In this document: positions 1 through 5,385 of the stretch, one piece after another
How the letters are laid out: each line of letters opens with the position of its first letter
How positions within the stretch are numbered: position 1 is the first letter of the stretch
Origin: UBA10002 sp964373775
GTDB taxonomy: Bacteria > Patescibacteriota > Minisyncoccia > Phycocordibacterales > UBA10002
DNA length: 8,098 bases
Assembly (NCBI GenBank): GCA_964373775.1
Contig: CAYJWA010000038.1
Span: 1 to 8,098, forward strand
Reading direction: 5' to 3'
The notes under the pieces: generated by a model
Seen by the model: only the letters and a program-made list of their open reading frames with translations
What the model was told of the DNA's origin: nothing
Database searches by the model: none
Translations under genes and position numbers: made by a program

Positions 1-32
1 AATTTTTCCTGCAAATATCCTTCTCCTGCATA

Positions 33-76
33 CGCGGCGCTTCCCTCCTTCGCCAAGGCTACGGCAGGGCGCCGCG
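33..76. repeat. GC-rich inverted repeat near window start
   Basis: The arms CGCGGCGC (33-40) and GCGCCGCG (69-76) are perfectly complementary over 8 bp. Between them is a smaller hairpin, CCTT-CGCC-AAGG (47-58). The stretch 69-87 continues as nearly pure GC alternation. I see no open reading frame or RNA gene in 1-123 apart from this element. It lies downstream of the minus-strand tRNA but has no T-run placed to make it a classical terminator for that tRNA. The look (a short GC-rich cloverleaf around a CTTCGCCAAGG core) is that of a dispersed intergenic repeat, which is inference. Confidence 0.4.
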
Positions 77-123
77 CGCCGCGCGGGAAAAATTCGCTCT
101 TTCTGACACAAGCTTTACTCGGG

Positions 124-194
124 CTGCGGGACTTGGATTCGAACCAAGATGACATGATTCAGAGTCATGTATCCTACCGTTAGATGATCCCGCA
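124..194 (-). tRNA. tRNA-Gln (anticodon CUG)
   Basis: On the minus strand this folds into a standard 71-nt cloverleaf. The 7-bp acceptor is TGCGGGA/TCCCGCA. The anticodon stem CATGA/TCATG encloses the loop CTCTGAA, giving anticodon CUG, which reads CAG glutamine codons. The T arm is CTTGG-TTCGAAT-CCAAG with the invariant TTCGA, and the variable loop is 4 nt. The discriminator is G73 and the first pair is U1-A72, both known glutamine identity features in Escherichia coli. The 3' CCA is not encoded (CC then C), so a CCA-adding enzyme would be needed. It is divergent from the HAD gene. Confidence 0.93.
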
Positions 195-244
195 ATTCCC
201 CTATAAAGTAGCAAAAAAAGGAAAAAGACGCTACACTGCTCCGC

Positions 245-925
245 ATGATTAACCCCAGCGCCAAGCACAAACAAGCGCCAAAACAAATATTTGGCGCGGG
301 GGTAAAAGCCGCACTCTTTGACATAGACGGAGTGCTCTTGAACTCGTTTGAAGCGGGGCTCCGGTTCTTTCAGGAGCTTTTGGCGCATCTGGGGTATCCA
401 AAACCGAGCAGAAACGCGTACAAGAAAGCATTTCACTTGCCGTTTGTTCCCGCACTCAAGCACATGGCGAAAGCAGAACTCACCGAAGAACTGGAGCGCA
501 TTCATAACATTAGACAGAAGATACCGTACCGGAGCGACCTTCTCTCCGAGCCGCCTCATACGAAGGAGATGCTCGAGGCGCTCCATCAGAAGTACGCGCT
601 CGGAATCGTCACAAGCCGAGGCAGAGAAAGCGTAACAGAACGGTACTTCCCTTTCTCACACACGGAAAGATATTTTTCCGTCTGCATTACTGCGGACGAC
701 TGCGCGCATCATAAGCCGCGTCCCGAACCGCTTCTCCTTGCGGCGAAGCAGCTGAATCTCTCTCCGAGCGAGTGTGTGTATATTGGCGACTCTCACACAG
801 ATATTGAGGCGGGCCGCGCTGCAGGAATGAAAACAATTCTCTTCGGGAGAAAAAGAAATCCTCATGCGGACGCTTCCACTTCCTCCTTCAAAAAACTTCC
901 TGCGATTATTGCCAAACTTGGATAA
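245..925 (+). CDS. HAD-superfamily phosphatase (phosphoglycolate-phosphatase-like)
   Basis: 226-aa cytosolic hydrolase of the haloacid dehalogenase superfamily. All four motifs are visible. Motif I is DIDGV, with nucleophile D26 and acid/base D28. Motif II is the VTSRG segment at 122-126. Motif III is the lysine in HHKPRPEP (K157). Motif IV is the Mg-binding GDSHTDIEAG at 181-190. The helical cap lies between motifs I and II (about 34-100), as in subfamily I phosphoglycolate phosphatase or beta-phosphoglucomutase-type enzymes. The exact substrate cannot be read from sequence. The ATG at 245 is the only convenient start and gives a polar N-terminal extension of about 20 residues; no good Shine-Dalgarno precedes it. 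A GTAGC/GCTAC inverted repeat (208-212/230-234) sits just upstream. It converges on the phosphatase gene ending at 999. Confidence 0.85.
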   Translation: MINPSAKHKQAPKQIFGAGVKAALFDIDGVLLNSFEAGLRFFQELLAHLGYPKPSRNAYKKAFHLPFVPALKHMAKAELTEELERIHNIRQKIPYRSDLLSEPPHTKEMLEALHQKYALGIVTSRGRESVTERYFPFSHTERYFSVCITADDCAHHKPRPEPLLLAAKQLNLSPSECVYIGDSHTDIEAGRAAGMKTILFGRKRNPHADASTSSFKKLPAIIAKLG

Positions 926-927
926 TC

Positions 928-961
928 TATATTCTGATGTTCTCAAGAACAGTAGAATATA
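928..961. terminator. Hairpin between convergent genes (possible bidirectional terminator)
   Basis: TATATTCT (928-935) pairs with AGAATATA (954-961), and TGTTC (938-942) pairs with GAACA (947-951) around a TCAA loop. A G.T pair and one A/G mismatch separate the two stems. It starts 2 nt after the HAD stop codon and lies about 37 nt beyond the stop of the opposing gene, so it could serve both transcripts. There is no clean T-run on either side, which weakens the terminator reading. It resembles in length and outer sequence the palindrome at 7034-7065, so it may be a repeat element instead. Confidence 0.45.
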
Positions 962-998
962 CCTGACCCAGGAACAGATGAGAGGGAGACCGAAACAA

Positions 999-1763
999 TT
1001 ACGAAGCGGTTTGTACCAGAGCAACAAGCGCGTCATGCACCACCCCGTTTGAGGCGATAAAGAAATCGCTCGTTCCAAATACCCGCGGATTCCCGTCAAA
1101 ATCCGTGATCTTCCCTCCCGCTTCTTTCACCAAGAGAACGCCTGCTGCATAGTCCCATCTGTTGAGTCCCAGGCAGATGAATCCTTCGGTGCCGCCGCGC
1201 GCAAGATATGCAAGTTCCAATGCGCAGGAACCGAGATAGCGCTTTGACTTCACAAACTTTTCTGCCGAGGAAAACAACCGGTTCAGCCGCTCTTTTTCTT
1301 TCCTCCCGGGACCGAAGCTAATCATGGCGTGCTCCGTGCCTCCATTGGAAACCCGCACCGGCTTCCCTCTCCACGATACTCCCTTTCCTTTTTCCGCGGC
1401 GTAGAGCGAATCGCCGACCGGCTGATACACGACCCCCGCAACCGGCGCGCCGCCCTTCAGTACGGCAATGGAAACAGAAAAAAGCGGAATACCGTTCACA
1501 AAGTTTGCGGTACCGTCAAGCGGGTCAATCACCCACTGATACTCTGTATCCGTTTTCTTCTCGCCGCTCTCTTCACCCATAATGCCGTGAGCCGGGAAAT
1601 GTTTCTGTATCTCCGCAATAATCGCGGCTTCAGCCTCCCTATCCGCTGCGGTCACAAAACTCTTGTCCGCCTTGACCGCGCGCGCCACTGATGTCTCAAA
1701 ATACCGGAGCGCGATAGCGCCCGCTTTCTTGGCGGCAGAAATTGCTACAGCAAGCAAGGACAT
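999..1763 (-). CDS. Inositol monophosphatase family protein (possible FBPase activity)
   Basis: 254-aa Mg2+/Li+-type phosphomonoesterase of the IMPase/FBPase/CysQ superfamily, near the usual family length of 250-270. Visible signatures are the metal-binding GEES at 63-66, the family motif DPLDGTANF at 80-88 (metal ligands D80 and D83), and the second signature NRWDYAAG at 201-208 with D204. The N-terminal helices carry the usual VTAADREAE region (37-45). Family members hydrolyse inositol-1-phosphate, fructose-1,6-bisphosphate, or PAP. Which one applies here is not decidable from sequence. The next gene upstream on the same strand is a fructose-bisphosphate aldolase, so a fructose-bisphosphatase role in gluconeogenesis is a reasonable inference. 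It probably has its own promoter, because a terminator separates it from that gene. The ATG at 1763 has no clear Shine-Dalgarno. Confidence 0.88.
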   Translation of the reverse strand: MSLLAVAISAAKKAGAIALRYFETSVARAVKADKSFVTAADREAEAAIIAEIQKHFPAHGIMGEESGEKKTDTEYQWVIDPLDGTANFVNGIPLFSVSIAVLKGGAPVAGVVYQPVGDSLYAAEKGKGVSWRGKPVRVSNGGTEHAMISFGPGRKEKERLNRLFSSAEKFVKSKRYLGSCALELAYLARGGTEGFICLGLNRWDYAAGVLLVKEAGGKITDFDGNPRVFGTSDFFIASNGVVHDALVALVQTAS

Positions 1764-1779
1764 AATAATTTCGAATTAT

Positions 1780-1836
1780 GTATTCAGTATTAGGTATTAA
1801 GTATTTTTCGAGATTAGGTAATCGAGATTCGAGATT
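1780..1836. repeat. Short tandem repeats upstream of the phosphatase gene
   Basis: Two adjacent repeat types are visible. Positions 1780-1807 are four near-identical 7-mers of the form GTATTNN (GTATTCA, GTATTAG, GTATTAA, GTATTTT). Immediately after, TCGAGATT occurs three times (1808-1815, 1822-1829, 1829-1836). The block fills the space between the aldolase terminator and the phosphatase start, so the phosphatase promoter, if any, must lie within or beside it. Confidence 0.6.
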
Positions 1837-1841
1837 TTAGA

Positions 1842-1880
1842 TAAAAAATAATAGCGTCCCGGAGCAACCGAAACGCTATT
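1842..1880 (-). terminator. Rho-independent terminator of the aldolase gene
   Basis: Read on the minus strand, an 8-bp stem AATAGCGT/ACGCTATT (1873-1880 with 1850-1857) encloses a 2-nt internal loop and an inner CGG/CCG stem. It is followed by a T-rich tract (the A-run at 1843-1848 on the plus strand). It starts 16 nt after the aldolase stop codon. Stem, loop and T-run are all where a classical intrinsic terminator requires. Confidence 0.85.
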
Positions 1881-1896
1881 CATGTCATTCGCAGCG

Positions 1897-2910
1897 CTAA
1901 CCAGCGCATTCTCCCCGCGCTGCTGCCGCGGTCTCCGAAACGCGCTGTGCAAAGACCTCTTGCGCTGTCTTCACATTTTCCGCTTTTCCGGCCCACGCAT
2001 CCATCACCGGGTCCTGAAGCGCGCGGGAGAATGAGAACGAAAGCGGCCACGGCGCCTTCTCCTTTTGACCGATCCGGACAATGACGCAAAGATTCGCGGT
2101 CGCCTCTTTTGGTGTCTGCCCGCCGGAGAGAAACACAATGCCCGCAACTTCTTTGGGCACCACTGCCTTGAGTACGCGAATCGTGGAAAGCGCGACTAAT
2201 TCCGGAGCGGCTTTCTCGCCCGATGCCTTGCCGGGGAGCACCATGCTCGCCTTGAGAAGCATTCCAAAGAGGTCCACGCGATACTTTTTGAGAGAGACAC
2301 AGATTGTCTGAAGCACCCGTCCAGTTGCATACTCGCATGCCTTCATATCGTGCGTGCCGTCCAAAAGAACCTCGGGCTCAACAATAGGAACAAGACCCGC
2401 TTCCTGCGAGAGCGCCGCGAATTGCGCGAAGAGGTATGCATTCGCTTCAATACACTGGAGAGAAGGAAGTTCCTTCCCTACTGTAAAAACCCCGCGCCAT
2501 TTGGTGAAGACCGCACCCAAAGAGCGATACTCCCGAAGCCGCGCGGTAAGCCCATCAAGCCCCTCGGTCACTTTTTCGTCCGGAAAGTTCGCGAGCGGGA
2601 CCGTACCTTTATCAACCTTGATACCGACCAGAATCTTGCGGGCGCGTAACAGGTTTGGAAACAAGATACCGGTACTCTCCGCCTGCTGAATCGTCTCGTC
2701 GTGCAGAATTACGCCGCTGATTCCTTGCTCAATTCCTTGCGTGGAGAAGAGAAGTTCCCGGTATGCGCGCCGCGCTTCTGTCGTCTGCGGAATCCCGCGC
2801 TTCTCAAAACGGCTGTGGATGGTCTTTTGGCTCTCGTCAGCCGCTAAAATGCCTTTACCCGGCGCGGCGAGCTGTTTTGCTATGTCATTCAATGAACTTG
2901 TGTGCTTCAT
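1897..2910 (-). CDS. Class I fructose-bisphosphate aldolase
   Basis: 337-aa Schiff-base aldolase that interconverts fructose-1,6-bisphosphate with glyceraldehyde-3-phosphate and dihydroxyacetone phosphate. It matches the animal/plant-type class I family throughout. The N-terminal phosphate-binding region has GKGILAADES (18-27). GIKVDKG (96-102) and FTKWRGV (135-141) carry the equivalents of rabbit K107 and K146. PIVEPEVLLDG (175-185) carries the catalytic glutamate. The Schiff-base lysine lies in MLLKASMV (K220, equivalent to rabbit K229), and the phosphate loop LSGGQTP follows. The C-terminus lacks the terminal tyrosine of vertebrate aldolases. The ATG at 2910 is preceded by a 13-bp palindrome, AATTAC-T-GTAATT (2911-2923), in place of a clear Shine-Dalgarno, which could be regulatory. 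A promoter lies upstream and a strong terminator downstream, so it is probably monocistronic. Confidence 0.95.
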   Translation of the reverse strand: MKHTSSLNDIAKQLAAPGKGILAADESQKTIHSRFEKRGIPQTTEARRAYRELLFSTQGIEQGISGVILHDETIQQAESTGILFPNLLRARKILVGIKVDKGTVPLANFPDEKVTEGLDGLTARLREYRSLGAVFTKWRGVFTVGKELPSLQCIEANAYLFAQFAALSQEAGLVPIVEPEVLLDGTHDMKACEYATGRVLQTICVSLKKYRVDLFGMLLKASMVLPGKASGEKAAPELVALSTIRVLKAVVPKEVAGIVFLSGGQTPKEATANLCVIVRIGQKEKAPWPLSFSFSRALQDPVMDAWAGKAENVKTAQEVFAQRVSETAAAARGECAG

Positions 2911-2957
2911 AATTACTGTAATTATTTCCGTAACGGTTTTGTTGCTTGACTAGTAAA

Positions 2958-2985
2958 ATCATACGCAGCTTCTTGATTGTAGCAA
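2958..2985 (-). promoter_or_regulatory. Predicted sigma70-type promoter of the aldolase gene
   Basis: On the minus strand, TTGCTA (-35; plus positions 2980-2985) and TATGAT (-10; 2958-2963) are separated by 16 bp. This would start transcription near 2950, giving a leader of about 40 nt before the aldolase ATG. An inverted repeat GTTGCT/AGCAAC (2941-2946/2981-2986) brackets the promoter and overlaps the -35, which would suit a repressor site. The motif match is by eye only. Confidence 0.45.
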
Positions 2986-3021
2986 CCGCGGGTCCAATAC
3001 TCAACTCTTTTATACACTCTA

Positions 3022-3030
3022 TGCTATACT
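3022..3030 (+). promoter_or_regulatory. Predicted extended -10 promoter for the secreted protein gene
   Basis: TGCTATACT (3022-3030) is an extended -10 element (TGN plus TATACT) with no good -35, as expected for this promoter class. Transcription would start near 3037, about 37 nt before the ATG at 3074. It is back to back with the aldolase promoter, so 2941-3060 is a divergent control region. Confidence 0.45.
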
Positions 3031-3073
3031 GGCAACATTAAAAAGGTCGAGATTATAGATGTAATACTTTACT

Positions 3074-3559
3074 ATGACAAAAATCATCAGTGCAATTCTT
3101 ATCGCCATATTTTCTTGGAGCGGCATAGTTTATGCGCAGACAACTGATGGAACCGCGACTGCGCCAGCTGATGCGGTCGCCCCGGTCTCTGCTGTGGCTC
3201 CGGCTCCTGCGGTTACTGCCCCCGGACAAGCAGTCAAAGAAATAGAGACCCGCATTAAGGCGTTGAACAATGAAATGGAAGCGCGTATCAAGGCAATTCG
3301 CGAAGAGTACCGCGGAAAGATTGAGGCGCTTCGCGCGGAGGCCAAGACCAAGCTCGAGGCTGCCAAGACGGCGGAGAGAACCCGTTTGGAAGCCGCGAGG
3401 GCAAAAGCCAAGGAAATGCGGACGCAGGTGAAGAAAAACATTCAGGAGAAGCGGCAGCAACTCAAAACAAGCATCCAGACGCAACGACGGGAGGTAAAGA
3501 CAAATACGACGCCAACCGCGCCCACCCCAACGACCGTAACTCCGGCAGCAACGCAATAA
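3074..3559 (+). CDS. Secreted coiled-coil protein of unknown function
   Basis: 161-aa protein that I do not recognise as a named family. It begins with a textbook signal peptide: K3, then a hydrophobic stretch 4-19, with likely cleavage after the VYA at 19-21. A low-complexity Ala/Pro/Val linker follows (about 26-52). Then comes a long, highly charged Lys/Glu/Arg/Ala helix (about 54-142) with heptad-like spacing of Ile/Leu, predicted to be a coiled coil or single alpha-helix. A Thr/Pro tail (about 143-161) closes it. It is probably exported to the envelope or cell surface as a spacer, stalk or structural protein. The reading frame ends in three consecutive stop codons (TAA TGA TAG, 3557-3565). 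The 62-aa membrane protein gene follows on the same strand after a stable hairpin. Confidence 0.75.
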   Translation: MTKIISAILIAIFSWSGIVYAQTTDGTATAPADAVAPVSAVAPAPAVTAPGQAVKEIETRIKALNNEMEARIKAIREEYRGKIEALRAEAKTKLEAAKTAERTRLEAARAKAKEMRTQVKKNIQEKRQQLKTSIQTQRREVKTNTTPTAPTPTTVTPAATQ

Positions 3560-3598
3560 TGATAGGCGCTAGGCTGTCGGCGCTAGACAAGAACCCGC

Positions 3599-3624
3599 CC
3601 CGCCCTTTTTCGGAAAAGGGCGGG
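3599..3624 (+). terminator. Strong GC hairpin after the secreted protein gene
   Basis: CCCGCCCTTTT (3599-3609) and AAAAGGGCGGG (3614-3624) form a perfect 11-bp stem with a TCGG loop, 40 nt after the stop codon. The sequence after it (ATGGTTGTCTTTGG) is only weakly T-rich, so it may be an attenuator or RNA-stabilising hairpin rather than a full terminator. Just before it, GGCGCTAG is directly repeated (3565-3572 and 3579-3586). Confidence 0.6.
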
Positions 3625-3679
3625 ATGGTTGTCTTTGGATAGAAAAGACGTTAGAGTAATCCTGGAAGGAGACAAAACT

Positions 3680-3868
3680 ATGACTGAAATCCTAGCGATT
3701 CTCGCCGGCGTCCTAACAGCGCTGTGTATCGCGTACCGGATACACAAAAAGAGAAAAAGACAGCGGGGAGCCAGGTTGTACACGATTAAGGACCACAATC
3801 TGTTTCTCGCAATGAGAGAAGGAGCCCGGCATGCGGCGGTGCGAAACAGTTACCGCGGCAATGGATAG
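3680..3868 (+). CDS. Small single-pass membrane protein
   Basis: 62-aa protein of unknown family. The start is the ATG at 3680, because GGAAGGAG (3664-3671), the strongest Shine-Dalgarno in the window, lies 8 nt upstream. A longer in-frame TTG start at 3629 would bury this site inside the coding region and is less likely. Residues 4-19 form one hydrophobic membrane helix. It is followed by a very basic stretch (HKKRKRQR, 22-29), which predicts an N-out, C-in orientation by the positive-inside rule. The rest (30-62) is polar and basic, with no motif I can name. It lies between the secreted coiled-coil gene and a good terminator, so the two may be co-transcribed if the hairpin at 3599-3624 is leaky. 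Confidence 0.65.
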   Translation: MTEILAILAGVLTALCIAYRIHKKRKRQRGARLYTIKDHNLFLAMREGARHAAVRNSYRGNG

Positions 3869-3888
3869 TATCCCGCCGTTCACGCCCC

Positions 3889-3919
3889 GAGCCCGAACCG
3901 TCCACGGGCTCCCTTTTTT
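3889..3919 (+). terminator. Rho-independent terminator after the small membrane protein
   Basis: GAGCCCG (3889-3895) pairs with CGGGCTC (3905-3911) around a 9-nt loop and is followed by CC and six T (3914-3919). It begins 20 nt after the stop codon. It separates this small transcription unit from the SAH hydrolase gene downstream. Confidence 0.85.
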
Positions 3920-3931
3920 AGCAGTAATATT

Positions 3932-3983
3932 CTCGAATCGTACGCGAATCTTTTCGCGAATATTCGCGAATCTTAGATTCGAG
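3932..3983. repeat. Nested palindromes in the SAH hydrolase leader
   Basis: An outer 8-bp stem CTCGAATC/GATTCGAG (3932-3939/3976-3983) encloses repeated CGCGAAT units. Two mutually exclusive inner pairings exist. One is the hairpin CGCGAA-TCTT-TTCGCG (3943-3958). The other is the perfect 18-bp palindrome TTCGCGAAT/ATTCGCGAA (3953-3970). The element ends 16 nt before the chosen ATG of the downstream gene. It may be an intergenic repeat or a regulatory leader. I see no match to known SAM or SAH riboswitch cores. Confidence 0.55.
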
Positions 3984-3999
3984 TTTGATTAGTGAAAGT

Positions 4000-5259
4000 A
4001 TGTTACACGACATCAGAGACAAAAAACTGGCGGCGCAAGGAAAATCCCGCATTGAATGGGCCGCGAAAGACATGCCGGTGCTCGCTTCGCTCGCGAAAGA
4101 GTTTGCGAAGAAAAGACCGTTCAAAGGCATCCGCATCAGCGCGTGTCTCCATGTTACGACCGAGACCGCAAATCTAATGCTCGCCTTGAAAGCAGGCGGC
4201 GCGAAAGTTCGGCTCTGCGCATCCAATCCCCTCTCTACGCAAGATGATGTGGCCGCCGCGCTCGCGGTTTTGCACGGCATTGAAACATTCGCAATCAAAG
4301 GCGAGAACAGCAAAACATATTTTAAGCATCTGAATGTTGTGCTTGATTTGAAGCCGCACCTCACCATGGATGACGGCGCTGACCTTGTCTCCGAGCTCCA
4401 CAAAAACCGCACCGCGCTTATCCGAAATGTCATCGGCGGAACCGAAGAAACCACGACTGGCGTCATTCGGCTCAAAGCAATGGCCAAAAGCGGCAAGCTG
4501 AAGTTCCCGATTCTCGCGGTCAACGAAGCGCAGACCAAACATCTCTTTGATAACCGATACGGAACAGGACAATCCACCATTGACGGTATCATCCGCGCTA
4601 CGAACAAACTCATCGCTGGCGCGACTTTCGTCGTCGCCGGATACGGCTGGTGCGGCAAGGGAGTTGCCCGCCGCGCCGCGGGACTTGGCGCGCGCGTCAT
4701 CGTTACCGAAGTGAATCCCGTACGCGCCATTGAAGCGCTCATGGACGGCTATCGCGTCATACCCATGAAAGAAGCGGCGAAGCGCGCCGACATTATCTGC
4801 ACGCTCACCGGCAACCGCGATGTGCTGGATACGCCGCATTTTGAAGCAATGAAAGACGGCTGTATCATCGCAAACTCGGGACATTTTGATGTGGAGATAA
4901 ACCTGAAGAATCTGAAGAAACTCGCCGAACATACCTCCTCTCCCCGTCCGCTTGTGGATGAATATACTTTTGTAAACAAAAAGAGGATTTATGTTCTCGG
5001 AGAAGGTCGCCTTGTGAATCTTGCCACCGCCGAAGGCCACCCCGCTTCAGTCATGGACATGAGTTTTGCGAACCAAGTTCTCGGAGCGAAGTTTATTTTG
5101 GAAAACAAAGGCAAATTGGAAAGTCGTGTCTATGTCATCCCGCCGGACATTGACCGTGCGATTGCGGAAAAGAAACTGAAAGCACTGGATGTAAAGATTG
5201 ACGCGCTCACCCCGGTACAACAGAAGTATTTGGAGTCGTGGGAAGAAGGAACCGCCTAA
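4000..5259 (+). CDS. ahcY: Adenosylhomocysteinase (S-adenosylhomocysteine hydrolase)
   Basis: 419-aa NAD-dependent cytosolic enzyme that splits S-adenosylhomocysteine into homocysteine and adenosine, relieving product inhibition of SAM-dependent methyltransferases. Visible signatures are ACLHVTTETANLM (48-60), SNPLSTQDDVAAAL (75-88), the substrate-site region MDDGADL (123-129), GGTEETTTGV (146-155), and FDNRYGTGQST (183-193) with K180 just upstream. The Rossmann NAD loop is GYGWCGKGVA (214-223), and the C-terminal HPASVMDMSFANQ follows. It is of the shorter thermophile/archaeal-like type that lacks the C-terminal Lys-Tyr tail of the eukaryotic form. An S-inosylhomocysteine-preferring variant, as known in methanogens, is a minor alternative. 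ATG 4000 gives the usual family N-terminus (DIRDKKLAAQGKSRIEWA); an in-frame TTG at 3985 would add five residues. A weak GAAAG precedes ATG 4000. A kinase that could consume adenosine follows. Confidence 0.95.
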   Translation: MLHDIRDKKLAAQGKSRIEWAAKDMPVLASLAKEFAKKRPFKGIRISACLHVTTETANLMLALKAGGAKVRLCASNPLSTQDDVAAALAVLHGIETFAIKGENSKTYFKHLNVVLDLKPHLTMDDGADLVSELHKNRTALIRNVIGGTEETTTGVIRLKAMAKSGKLKFPILAVNEAQTKHLFDNRYGTGQSTIDGIIRATNKLIAGATFVVAGYGWCGKGVARRAAGLGARVIVTEVNPVRAIEALMDGYRVIPMKEAAKRADIICTLTGNRDVLDTPHFEAMKDGCIIANSGHFDVEINLKNLKKLAEHTSSPRPLVDEYTFVNKKRIYVLGEGRLVNLATAEGHPASVMDMSFANQVLGAKFILENKGKLESRVYVIPPDIDRAIAEKKLKALDVKIDALTPVQQKYLESWEEGTA

Positions 5260-5268
5260 AGGAAGCAC

Positions 5269-5361
5269 CAAATCACAAGCAAATCCCATTGACCAAAACT
5301 CAAATACCCAAACAAAGCCCCTTTGTTTTGATATTTGAATTTGGAATTTGTTTGTGATTTG
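5269..5361. repeat. Long imperfect inverted repeat between ahcY and the kinase gene
   Basis: This A/T-patterned 93-nt element can fold back over almost its full length. The outer arms CAAATCACAAGCAAAT (5269-5284) and 5346-5361 pair over 16 positions with a single G.T. The middle has CCAAA/TTTGG (5293-5297 with 5340-5344) and TCAAATA/TATTTGA (5300-5306 with 5332-5338). The innermost stem is AAACAAAG/CTTTGTTT (5310-5317 with 5321-5328) around CCC. It begins 9 nt after the ahcY stop and ends 24 nt before the kinase start. It looks like a palindromic intergenic repeat of the TTTG/GATTTG type; transcribed, it would form a long stable hairpin. Confidence 0.75.
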
Positions 5362-5385
5362 TGATTTGTAGTTTGGAATTTCTTT

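Noticed and set aside
59..586. 175-codon minus-strand open frame
   Set aside because: It runs through the tRNA gene and antisense to the HAD phosphatase; no domain is recognisable.
3629..3679. Upstream TTG start extending the small membrane protein by 17 residues
   Set aside because: The strong GGAAGGAG sits just before ATG 3680, and the extension would place polar residues before the membrane helix.
3985..3999. TTG start for the SAH hydrolase
   Set aside because: The family N-terminus aligns from ATG 4000, and the extra five residues overlap the end of the leader hairpin region. It is not excluded.
3869..3999. SAM/SAH riboswitch upstream of ahcY
   Set aside because: I could not find conserved SAM or SAH aptamer sequences. 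The pairing seen is made of repeated CGCGAAT units.
3918..5040. Two long minus-strand open frames antisense to ahcY
   Set aside because: These are shadows of a well-supported coding frame with codon-biased GC content, and no family features are visible.
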